From assembly GCA_946405675.1 (NCBI GenBank), contig CAMJIC010000151.1, positions 1 to 6,134 of the forward strand: 6,134 nt of DNA, given 5' to 3'. Positions 1 through 5,711 of the stretch are shown here, in pieces. The notes beneath the pieces are model-generated. The model saw nothing but the letters and a program-made list of their open reading frames with translations. It was not told the origin of the DNA and ran no database searches. Within the stretch, counting starts at the first letter, position 1. Each line of letters begins with the position of its first letter. This DNA is from an uncultured Clostridia bacterium. GTDB lineage: Bacteria > Bacillota > Clostridia > Lachnospirales > Lachnospiraceae. The position numbers and the translations under genes were made by a program.

Positions 1-880
1 CCCCAAATGACAGGTCATCCATGTAAATGATGAACCGGTAGTTCCGGTTCTTGATCTGTGCCAGAACATGAACCAGATCCTGAAGCTGGTGCTTGTACAC
101 CTCAATGATCCGAAGTCCCTGTTCATAGTATTCATTCAGGATGCCCTTAATTGAAGATGACTTTCCGGTTCCAGCGTCCCCGAACAGCAGGCAGTTATTC
201 GCCCTGCGCCCGGCCAGAAACGCTTCGGTATTCTCGCGCAGCTTTTTCTTCTGGATCTCATATCCCACCAGGTCGTCAAGGCGCATATGCGCGATGTTTG
301 TGATCGGCACGATCTGCATCCTTCCGCCCTCATCATGCACGATACGGAAAGCCTTATGCAGGCCGTATGTCCCGCAGCCGAAATCACGGTAGAACGCATC
401 GATATGATGCTTGAACTCCGCGACATCTTCACTTGCCGAAAGCTTCCTGCTCAGGTCTTCGATCCTGTCCCGGATCCTCCTGCTGGCAAGCCGCCTGTCA
501 TCCCCTCCAAACTCATAATCTGACGCCATCTGATACAGACTGACGTGCAAAGCCTGTTCCAGATCTGAAAAATCATAGGCATACAGCTCCCTGAGGATCT
601 CAAAATCATGCAGGGCAACCTGATTGATGCCTCCTGGAACAGACGGGCGGATCTCCGCAGCCTTAGAGTAGGCATTCTCATGGTATACGATAAACCACGT
701 AAGGTAAGAATGCCAGACATTTCCGGAGAACCCATAGCTTTCGGCAAGGTCAAACATCTCCTGCATCAGGCGGCAGTAGGTGCTCACGTCATCCGCCTTT
801 TTCCTGAGAGACGAGAGCGTATCCAGCACGCCGCCCCTCTCATCCCGGTAAAATACCAGTTCTTCTGTTCGTAATTCCAT
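1..880 (-). CDS. DUF815-family AAA-type ATP-binding protein (3' end cut off by window)
   Basis: The frame runs open from an ATG at 880 to the left edge, giving 293 residues without a stop; the C-terminus lies outside the window. A Walker A loop, GDAGTGKSS, sits at residues 234-242 with the lysine at 240. A Walker B strand ending in FIIYMDD places the acidic pair at D288-D289. Just before the P-loop is a stretch with the pattern LDDLVGYEIQKKKL followed by an asparagine-rich NTEAFLAGR segment, which I recognise from the DUF815 (PF05673) family of predicted ATPases, as are the residues after the P-loop (IIEVYKHQLQDL). The first ~200 residues are mostly charged and helical-looking, with no signal peptide or membrane segment, so a cytoplasmic protein is expected. 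The family has no settled cellular role. GGAGGAAG at 882-889 supports this start; an in-frame GTG at 907 would add nine residues. It lies 126 bases after pheA on the same strand and may share its transcript. Confidence 0.9.
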   Translation of the reverse strand, partial: MELRTEELVFYRDERGGVLDTLSSLRKKADDVSTYCRLMQEMFDLAESYGFSGNVWHSYLTWFIVYHENAYSKAAEIRPSVPGGINQVALHDFEILRELYAYDFSDLEQALHVSLYQMASDYEFGGDDRRLASRRIRDRIEDLSRKLSASEDVAEFKHHIDAFYRDFGCGTYGLHKAFRIVHDEGGRMQIVPITNIAHMRLDDLVGYEIQKKKLRENTEAFLAGRRANNCLLFGDAGTGKSSSIKGILNEYYEQGLRIIEVYKHQLQDLVHVLAQIKNRNYRFIIYMDDLSFG

Positions 881-1006
881 ACTTCCTCCAGGCTCTTCAC
901 CTGCCACGGATCACTCCGTCCATCTCTCCTGCCTGTATGCAATCTCCACGCCAAAAAACCGCTTCATGCTTTTGATCAGGCCTTCGGCCGGCTGATACGC
1001 TTCCGA
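881..1006 (-). other. Gap between pheA and the DUF815 gene, with a weak stem-loop
   Basis: This 126-base gap holds the DUF815 ribosome binding site at 882-889. It also has an imperfect hairpin: ATCAGGCC at 975-982 pairs with GGC at 986-988 and CTGAT at 992-996, with a 3-base loop and a 3-base bulge. No T-run follows the stem in the leftward direction, so I do not call it a terminator, and read-through from pheA into the ATPase gene is plausible. An 18-codon ATG frame at 967-911 lies here and is treated as an observation, not a gene, because no ribosome binding site precedes it. Confidence 0.3.
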
Positions 1007-2167
1007 TCAGTAATTACCGAGAATCCGCATACTGATGGCCTCCTGCCGGATTCCCCTCAGGGCGCTTCTGACAGATTCATCGTTCAGATTCCCCTCAAAA
1101 TCAATAAAGAACCGGTATTCCCAGTTCCTACCCTTGATCGGGCGGGATTCAATATGCGTCATGTTGACATCATTATAAATGAAATTCGACAGGATATTAT
1201 GGAGCGTTCCGGCTGAATGGGGCAGCTCCAGGCAGATCGTAATCTTCCGTGCCCCTTTGACAAAGACCCTCTGATTCGTGACGATCATGAAACGGGTCGC
1301 ATTGGCATCCATGTCATTGACATGCTCTTTCAGGATCTCCAGGCCGAACAGGCGGGCTGCAAATGCGCTCCCGATGGCAGCCTGATCCTTCCTTTGATCC
1401 AGGGAAATCTTCCGCGCGGCAAGTGCAGTATTGTCATAAGCCACCGCTCTCCACTCAGGGTGGGCATGGAACAGGCCTTCACACTGGCTGAGCGCCTGCG
1501 GGTGAGAATAGACATTCTGGATCTCCTCCAGCCTGGTGCCGGGAGCAGCCATGAGAACATGCTCCACGGGAATAATCTGCTGTGCCACGATATAATTCTC
1601 AAAGTCCGAAAGAAGGTCAAAATTATCCGCGACGATCCCTGCCGTTGTATTCTCGATAGGCAGAACGGCATAATCGGCGGAGCCGTCCGCAATCGCCTCC
1701 ATGGCATCCCGGAACTTCCTCACATGAAACGAATCCGTTCCTTCCCCGAAATAAGCCTGCAGCGCCGCATGGCTGTAAGCTCCCTCCACACCCTGGTAAA
1801 CAACACGGATATTCTCCCGGTCCAGTGAAGGAACTTCGATGAAAGGCGTCCTTCCGGAGGCCCTTCCCTGCTCAAGAATCGCGTATTGCCGCCTCCTGCT
1901 CATGCCCATCAGCTGGCGGAACAGCTCCCGGATGGCCTTCTTGTTGAAATCGCCATGCGCCAGCTCCTGCATCTGGGCCAGCTTCGCCGCTTCGCGCTCT
2001 TTGTCGTAAACCTTGCGCCCTGTGGCTGACTTCACCCTGGCGATCCCTTCCGAGATCTCCATGCGCTTCTCAAACAGCCGCAGGATCTCCCGATCGACAG
2101 AATCGATCTGTTCCCGAAAGGACTCCAGGGAGGAAGCTTCTGACCTCTGTTTCACCTGATTTTCCAT
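1007..2167 (-). CDS. pheA: Bifunctional chorismate mutase / prephenate dehydratase (P-protein)
   Basis: This 386-residue protein converts chorismate to prephenate and prephenate to phenylpyruvate, the two committed steps of phenylalanine synthesis in the cytoplasm. Three domains are visible. An AroQ-type chorismate mutase spans about residues 13-95; by alignment from memory to the E. coli enzyme, R18, R35, K46, D55, R58, E59 and Q94 match its active-site positions. The prephenate dehydratase domain spans about 119-297, with the ENTTAG stretch at 172-177 and the catalytic TRF motif at 291-293. A C-terminal ACT domain, about 308-386, carries ESRP at 340-343, the phenylalanine-binding motif, so feedback inhibition by Phe is expected; the usual GAL motif reads GTL. 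The ATG at 2167 overlaps the TGA of the HicB-like gene as TGATG, implying translational coupling. A GTG at 2170 directly before it would add one residue, and a GGAAGG at 2180-2185 is spaced 12 bases from the ATG and 9 from the GTG. Confidence 0.96.
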   Translation of the reverse strand: MENQVKQRSEASSLESFREQIDSVDREILRLFEKRMEISEGIARVKSATGRKVYDKEREAAKLAQMQELAHGDFNKKAIRELFRQLMGMSRRRQYAILEQGRASGRTPFIEVPSLDRENIRVVYQGVEGAYSHAALQAYFGEGTDSFHVRKFRDAMEAIADGSADYAVLPIENTTAGIVADNFDLLSDFENYIVAQQIIPVEHVLMAAPGTRLEEIQNVYSHPQALSQCEGLFHAHPEWRAVAYDNTALAARKISLDQRKDQAAIGSAFAARLFGLEILKEHVNDMDANATRFMIVTNQRVFVKGARKITICLELPHSAGTLHNILSNFIYNDVNMTHIESRPIKGRNWEYRFFIDFEGNLNDESVRSALRGIRQEAISMRILGNY

Positions 2168-2445
2168 CACTCATCCCAACCTTCCGTATAGCGGTAATGC
2201 ACCATGATGCTGCGAACCTCCTGCCCTTCCTGCAGCTTCAGATCTCCTGCATCCGACACATGCGGCATCACCGGATCCTCCTCATGCAGCTCAAGGTCGA
2301 TCCAGTTATACATCTGCTCCCGCGCATCCTCCAGCGCGTCAAACAATGTCCGTCCCTCGCATCTGCACATCATCAGATCCGGAAATTCCCCTTCCCAGGA
2401 TCCGTCCTCCCTCTTCGTCATAACAACCGGATATATAAAAGTCAT
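2167..2445 (-). CDS. HicB-like antitoxin-family small protein (solitary)
   Basis: This 92-residue protein resembles the HicB / HicB_lk antitoxin fold. It has an N-terminal strand (FIYPVVMTK, residues 3-11), a beta hairpin ending in GEFPDL (19-24), a cysteine-containing turn, then a helix of the LFDALEDAREQMYNWIDLELHEE type (34-56) and PVMPHVS (58-64). The FPDL motif, the acidic helix and the proline segment after it are typical of the family. In classical pairs HicB neutralises the HicA mRNA-cleaving toxin, but no HicA-like gene is next to it: pheA follows with a one-base overlap and pyrB diverges upstream. The C-terminus ends in a short strand-rich tail with no obvious ribbon-helix-helix or helix-turn-helix, so DNA binding is doubtful. 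The ATG at 2445 is chosen because GGAG lies nine bases upstream; a longer frame from TTG at 2460 would bury that site. Its real function, perhaps unrelated to toxin control, cannot be read from sequence. Confidence 0.8.
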   Translation of the reverse strand: MTFIYPVVMTKREDGSWEGEFPDLMMCRCEGRTLFDALEDAREQMYNWIDLELHEEDPVMPHVSDAGDLKLQEGQEVRSIMVHYRYTEGWDE

Positions 2446-2454
2446 GCTATTCCA

Positions 2455-2458
2455 CTCC
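2455..2458 (-). promoter_or_regulatory. Ribosome binding site that fixes the HicB-like start
   Basis: GGAG on the minus strand lies nine bases before the ATG at 2445. It falls inside the extra five codons that a TTG start at 2460 would add, which argues for the shorter protein. Confidence 0.6.
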
Positions 2459-2487
2459 AACTGTTCTTTTCTAGTGTGACTTGCACC

Positions 2488-2516
2488 AGTATATCATGTT
2501 TTGGAAACAGTTTCAT
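2488..2516 (-). promoter_or_regulatory. Predicted sigma-A promoter for the HicB-like gene and pheA
   Basis: On the minus strand a -10 box TATACT (2493-2488) is preceded by TGA, forming an extended -10. A -35-like ATGAAA (2516-2511) sits 17 bases upstream. Transcription would begin near 2481, giving a leader of about 36 bases to the ATG at 2445 with the ribosome binding site in between. The -35 region overlaps a short perfect palindrome at 2504-2514, which could be a regulator site. The call rests on consensus match and spacing only. Confidence 0.6.
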
Positions 2517-2603
2517 TGATTTTCGGGTTGCGCAGGGAAGTGAATTCATGTAAACTGAAATCCAGCAACCGGTAATGTAATCATAATATGGCAGGAGGGA
2601 CCC

Positions 2604-3521
2604 ATGAGACACTGCATGAGTCCTCTGGATTTCTCGGTAGAAGAGCTCAACGAGATGATCGAGCTTGCTGCGAAGATCGAGAAGAACCCGGAGGAATACG
2701 CGCACGTTTGTGACGGAAAAAAGATAGCCACTTTATTTTATGAGCCAAGTACACGCACCCGATTAAGCTTCGAAACCGCGATGCTGAACCTCGGGGGCAA
2801 GGTAATTGGCTTTTCTTCTGCCCAGTCGAGCTCTGCGTCAAAGGGGGAAAGCGTCGCGGATACGATCCGTGTCATTTCCTGTTTTGCCGACATCGCAGCG
2901 ATCAGGCATCCGAAAGAAGGCGCTCCCTATGTCGCCTCCCTTCACTCTTCGATCCCGGTGATCAATGCAGGAGACGGCGGGCATGAGCATCCGACCCAGA
3001 CCCTGACCGACATGACCACGATCCGTCAGATCAAGGGACGGCTTACCGACCTGACGATCGGTCTTTGCGGTGATCTGAAGTTCGGCCGTACCGTCCACTC
3101 CCTGATCTCTTCCCTGGTCCGCTATCCGGGGATCCGTTTTGTCCTGATCTCCCCGGAGGAGCTGAGGGTTCCGGATTACATCAGGGAAGATGTCCTGAAG
3201 AAGAACCATGTTCCTTATGAAGAAGTGATCCGCCTGGAGGACGCAATGCCGAAGCTGGATGTCCTGTACATGACCAGGGTCCAGCGGGAACGCTTCTTCA
3301 ACGAAGAAGATTACGTGCGCATGAAGGATTTCTATATTCTTGACGCGGAGAAGATGAAGCTGGCGCGTGAGGACTGCACTGTGCTCCACCCGCTCCCCCG
3401 CGTCAACGAGATCTCGGTGGATGTCGACAATGACCCCCGTGCCTGCTATTTCCGGCAGGTGCAGTACGGTGTCTATATCCGCATGGCACTGATCATGACA
3501 TTGCTGGAGGTGAATGTATGA
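2604..3521 (+). CDS. pyrB: Aspartate carbamoyltransferase, catalytic subunit
   Basis: This 305-residue enzyme joins carbamoyl phosphate and L-aspartate to give N-carbamoyl-aspartate, the first committed step of pyrimidine synthesis. The carbamoyl phosphate motif STRTR is at residues 49-53. The mobile loop with its SKGE sequence is at 79-82 (K80 matching E. coli K84). RHP is at 101-103, HPTQ at 129-132, GRTVHSL at 161-167, TRVQRER at 224-230 and HPLPR at 262-266. All expected substrate-binding residues are therefore present, and the length is normal for the family. AGGAGG at 2593-2598 lies five bases before the ATG, which supports this start. It overlaps pyrI by the ATGA at 3518-3521, so the subunits are likely made together as a trimer-plus-dimer holoenzyme. 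I find no PyrR-type attenuator or leader terminator in the short upstream region, and no convincing promoter either. Confidence 0.98.
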   Translation: MRHCMSPLDFSVEELNEMIELAAKIEKNPEEYAHVCDGKKIATLFYEPSTRTRLSFETAMLNLGGKVIGFSSAQSSSASKGESVADTIRVISCFADIAAIRHPKEGAPYVASLHSSIPVINAGDGGHEHPTQTLTDMTTIRQIKGRLTDLTIGLCGDLKFGRTVHSLISSLVRYPGIRFVLISPEELRVPDYIREDVLKKNHVPYEEVIRLEDAMPKLDVLYMTRVQRERFFNEEDYVRMKDFYILDAEKMKLAREDCTVLHPLPRVNEISVDVDNDPRACYFRQVQYGVYIRMALIMTLLEVNV

Positions 3522-3958
3522 GTCAGAAACATATGCTCAATATCGGCGGCCTTCACGAAGGAGTCGTCCTTGACCACATCCCTGCGGGAAAGGCAATGGA
3601 CATTTACAAAAGACTGAAGCTCAATAAGCTGGACTGCCAGGTCGCGATGATCATGCATGCACGTTCCAGCAAGATGGGCCAGAAGGACATCATCAAAGTG
3701 GAAGCCCCCCTGGAGCTTTTGAATCTGGATGCCCTCGGCTTTATCGACCACACCATCACCGTCAACATCATCCAGGATGCAAAGATCGTGGAAAAGAAGC
3801 AGCTCAAGCTGCCAAGGAAGCTGGTCAATGTCATCCACTGCAAGAACCCGCGCTGCATCACCTCCATCGAACAGGAGCTCGACCACGTCTTCTACCTTGC
3901 GGATGAAGAAAAGGAGGTCTACCGCTGCATTTACTGTGACGAGAAATACCACAAGTAA
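3518..3958 (+). CDS. pyrI: Aspartate carbamoyltransferase, regulatory subunit
   Basis: This 146-residue protein is the non-catalytic chain that binds nucleotide effectors and bridges PyrB trimers in the allosteric holoenzyme. The N-terminal effector domain keeps D19-H20, K60 and K94, the positions used for CTP/ATP binding in the E. coli protein as I recall them. The C-terminal zinc domain has the four-cysteine set C108, C113 (CKNPRC) and C137, C140 (CIYC), which holds the contact with the catalytic chain. Nothing is missing, so CTP feedback control is likely. A GGAGG at 3506-3510, inside the end of pyrB, sits seven bases before the ATG, and the start overlaps the pyrB stop as ATGA. The gene is followed by a stem-loop cluster ending in a terminator at 4062-4112. 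Confidence 0.97.
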   Translation: MSQKHMLNIGGLHEGVVLDHIPAGKAMDIYKRLKLNKLDCQVAMIMHARSSKMGQKDIIKVEAPLELLNLDALGFIDHTITVNIIQDAKIVEKKQLKLPRKLVNVIHCKNPRCITSIEQELDHVFYLADEEKEVYRCIYCDEKYHK

Positions 3959-3971
3959 AGCGCGATATCCG

Positions 3972-3994
3972 GCTACGCCCCTTTGCGGCGCAGC
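3972..3994. repeat. Inverted repeat (stem-loop 1 after pyrI)
   Basis: GCTACGCC (3972-3979) faces GGCGCAGC (3987-3994) across a 7-base loop. The only non-Watson-Crick position, 3975 against 3991, is A-C as plus-strand RNA but U-G as minus-strand RNA, so the 8-bp stem is complete only on the minus strand. It starts 13 bases after the pyrI stop. Confidence 0.5.
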
Positions 3995-3998
3995 ATGA

Positions 3999-4042
3999 GT
4001 CACCTCCCTGCCAGCTGCCCGGCCTGCGGGCAGGGAGATGAC
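3999..4042. repeat. Long inverted repeat (stem-loop 2 after pyrI)
   Basis: GTCACCTCCCTGCC (3999-4012) pairs with GGCAGGGAGATGAC (4029-4042), 13 of 14 positions, around a 16-base GC-rich loop. The odd position, 4003 against 4038, is C-A on the plus strand but G-U on the minus strand. A rival stem, CTGCCC (4015-4020) with GGGCAG (4028-4033), uses part of the same right arm, so two mutually exclusive folds are possible. No T-run follows on either side, so it is not a classical terminator by itself. Confidence 0.6.
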
Positions 4043-4061
4043 CTGTCAATCACGAAAACAG

Positions 4062-4112
4062 AAACAAGGAGCTGCGGTTCAGGTAAACCTGATGAATCGC
4101 AGCTCCTTGTTT
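4062..4112. terminator. Bidirectional rho-independent terminator between pyrI and livF
   Basis: A perfect 15-bp stem is formed by AAACAAGGAGCTGCG (4062-4076) and CGCAGCTCCTTGTTT (4098-4112). A further inner stem TCAGG/CCTGA around a TAAA loop caps it. The stem ends in a T-rich tract in both directions. The leftward tail, TTGTTTCTGTTTTC, is richer in T than the rightward one, TTGTTTGTATG. It lies between converging operons and should end both the pyrBI transcript and the liv transcript. Confidence 0.85.
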
Positions 4113-4136
4113 GTATGCAGATTTGTAAGTATTCAA

Positions 4137-4153
4137 AACTGTTCTGAACAGTT
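4137..4153. repeat. 17-base perfect palindrome downstream of livF
   Basis: AACTGTTC, one central T, then GAACAGTT form a perfect dyad. As RNA it could fold as a 6-bp stem with a 5-base loop. On the minus strand it is followed by TTTTG (part of the stem base) and on the plus strand by a TTTTT run at 4161-4165, so it may be a weak secondary terminator. The form also fits an operator, but no promoter is visible beside it. Confidence 0.5.
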
Positions 4154-4220
4154 ACGTCTGTTTTTCCGATATCTGCGTCAGAAAGCCTCTCCGTACGGGC
4201 AGGAATATGGCTTGTAAATG

Positions 4221-4943
4221 TCAGGCGGCTCCGCCCAGGTATGCCTGCCTGACCTTCGGGTCATCCGCCAGGTCAGATGCTTTCCCCTCCATGGTGATAT
4301 TGCCTGTCTCAATGACGTAGCCCCGGGTGGCAATGTTCAATGCCATCTTGGCGTTCTGCTCCACGAGAAGGACGGTAACGCCGCTTTCATTGACCCTGAC
4401 GATCGTCTTAAAGATCTCTTTGACAAGAAGCGGACTCAGGCCCATGGAAGGCTCATCCAGAAGGAGCATCTTGGGCTTTGACATCAATGCCCGCCCCATG
4501 GCCAGCATCTGCTGCTCTCCGCCTGACAAGGTGCCGGCCAGCTGGCTGCGCCTCTCCTTCAGCCTCGGAAGCATGTCAAATACCATGTTGAAATCATCCT
4601 GCACTGCAGCTTTCCCGTCTTTTCTGGAATATGCGCCCAGCTCGAGGTTTTCCTGGACAGTCAGTCCGGAGAACACACGTCTTCCTTCCGGGCACTGGGC
4701 CAGCCCCAGAGTAACGATCTTATAGGCATCCATCTTTGAGATGAGATGGCCGTCATAGGTAATGGACCCGCTGCGGGACTTCAGAAGGCCGGAAATCGTA
4801 TGCATCGTGGTGGTCTTCCCCGCTCCGTTGGCACCGATCATCGTGACGATCTCCCCTTCATTGACATGAAGGGACAGATCCTTGATCGCATGGATCGATC
4901 CGTAATAAACGTTCAGATTATCAACTCTCAGAAGCTCGCCCAT
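4221..4943 (-). CDS. livF: Branched-chain amino acid ABC transporter, ATP-binding protein LivF
   Basis: This 240-residue protein is one of the two ATPase subunits that power the Liv-type importer from the cytoplasmic face. Walker A GANGAGKTT is at residues 37-45, the Q-loop glutamine at Q83 in LAQCPEGR, the signature LSGGEQQ at 139-145, and Walker B MLLLDEP at 159-165 with D163-E164. The switch region reads LLVEQNA (192-198), with Gln where most ABC ATPases have His; this is usual for LivF and helps tell it from LivG. The LAQCPEGRRVF stretch is also typical of LivF. The ATG at 4943 overlaps the livG TGA as TGATG, with GGAGG at 4956-4960 inside the livG end, 12 bases before the ATG. It is the last gene of the operon, followed by the terminator at 4062-4112. 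Substrate could be leucine, isoleucine, valine or related compounds; some homologues carry urea or other amides. Confidence 0.96.
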   Translation of the reverse strand: MGELLRVDNLNVYYGSIHAIKDLSLHVNEGEIVTMIGANGAGKTTTMHTISGLLKSRSGSITYDGHLISKMDAYKIVTLGLAQCPEGRRVFSGLTVQENLELGAYSRKDGKAAVQDDFNMVFDMLPRLKERRSQLAGTLSGGEQQMLAMGRALMSKPKMLLLDEPSMGLSPLLVKEIFKTIVRVNESGVTVLLVEQNAKMALNIATRGYVIETGNITMEGKASDLADDPKVRQAYLGGAA

Positions 4944-5710
4944 CAGTCGTCGTCACCTCCCAGATATGCTGCGATCACGCGGGGATCATTGCTGACTGTA
5001 TCCGGATCGCCATGCGCGATGATCTTCCCGTACTCAAGCACCGTAATGTCCTCACAGATCCCCATGACAAATTTCATGTCATGCTCGATCAGAAGGATCG
5101 CGATATGAAAGTCATCCCTGACCTTGCGCACGGTCTCACGAAGCTCAAGGGTTTCGTTCGGGTTCATGCCGGCGGCAGGCTCGTCCAGAAGCAGAAGCTT
5201 CGGATCAGATGCCAGTGCCCTGCAGATCTCCAGCTTTCTCTGTTCCCCATAGGGCAGCTGGCTTGCGACATATCCGGCCTTGTCAGCGATCCCGAACACG
5301 TCCAGAAGATCCATGGCCTTCTGATCCATCTGCCTTTCCCTTTCGCGAAACACGCCGTCGCGCAGGATCCCGTGCCACATGCCGTAGGTAACCCTGTTGT
5401 GCATGCCCACCTTGACATTATCCAGAACCGACATCCCCTTGAACAGGCGGATATTCTGGAACGTCCTGGCGATCCCGGCCTTTGAGATAAACTCCGGGCT
5501 TTTCCCTGTAATATTCACTCCGTCCAGAATAATGTTCCCCTGGCTGGGCACATACATGCCGGTCAGCATATTAAACGCGGTGGTCTTGCCTGCCCCGTTC
5601 GGGCCGATCAGCCCGTACAGATGCCCGGACTCGATGGTCAGGTGAAAGCCGGAGACAGCCTGAAGGCCGCCGAAGGAGATCCCGAGATTCGTCACTTCTA
5701 AAAGTGCCAT
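4943..5710 (-). CDS. livG: Branched-chain amino acid ABC transporter, ATP-binding protein LivG
   Basis: This 255-residue protein is the second ATPase subunit of the Liv importer. Walker A GPNGAGKTT is at residues 36-44, the Q-loop at Q85 in ARTFQNIRLF (81-90, a LivG hallmark), the signature LPYGEQRKLE at 152-161, Walker B LLLLDEP at 172-178 with D176-E177, and the switch histidine is H210 in LLIEHDM. The insert around residues 105-130 and the C-terminal VIAAYLG (246-251) are also usual for LivG. The ATG at 5710 is preferred. An upstream ATG at 5719 would start immediately after the AGGAGG at 5720-5725, with no spacing, whereas 5710 has nine bases. Longer frames reaching 5830 are just an overlap with livM coding sequence. 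It starts one base after the livM stop (TGA A ATG) and its stop overlaps livF. Confidence 0.96.
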   Translation of the reverse strand: MALLEVTNLGISFGGLQAVSGFHLTIESGHLYGLIGPNGAGKTTAFNMLTGMYVPSQGNIILDGVNITGKSPEFISKAGIARTFQNIRLFKGMSVLDNVKVGMHNRVTYGMWHGILRDGVFRERERQMDQKAMDLLDVFGIADKAGYVASQLPYGEQRKLEICRALASDPKLLLLDEPAAGMNPNETLELRETVRKVRDDFHIAILLIEHDMKFVMGICEDITVLEYGKIIAHGDPDTVSNDPRVIAAYLGGDDD

Positions 5711-5711
5711 T

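Noticed and set aside
975..996. Terminator after pheA
   Set aside because: The stem is bulged and no T-run follows it in the direction of transcription.
1217..1828. Rightward 203-codon open frame
   Set aside because: It is fully antisense to the well-supported pheA gene and has no recognisable domain.
2167..2445. A complete HicAB toxin-antitoxin module
   Set aside because: No HicA-like frame is adjacent on either side; the neighbours are pheA and pyrB.
2528..2556. Possible pyrB promoter: TTGCGC, 17 bases, TAAACT
   Set aside because: Only 3 of 6 and 4 of 6 matches to consensus with no extended -10; too weak to call.
2582..2587. CATAAT as a -10 box for pyrB
   Set aside because: Transcription would start within the ribosome binding site, and no -35 is present at the right distance.
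2838..3389. Leftward 183-codon open frame
   Set aside because: It is antisense to pyrB, whose catalytic motifs account for the sequence.
3473..4003. Leftward 176-codon open frame
   Set aside because: It is antisense to pyrI and made of runs of hydrophobic and aspartate residues typical of a shadow frame.
4044..4049. Minus-strand TTGACA as the -35 of a small RNA promoter
   Set aside because: The position 17 bases downstream is GC-rich (CAGGCC) and gives no -10 box.
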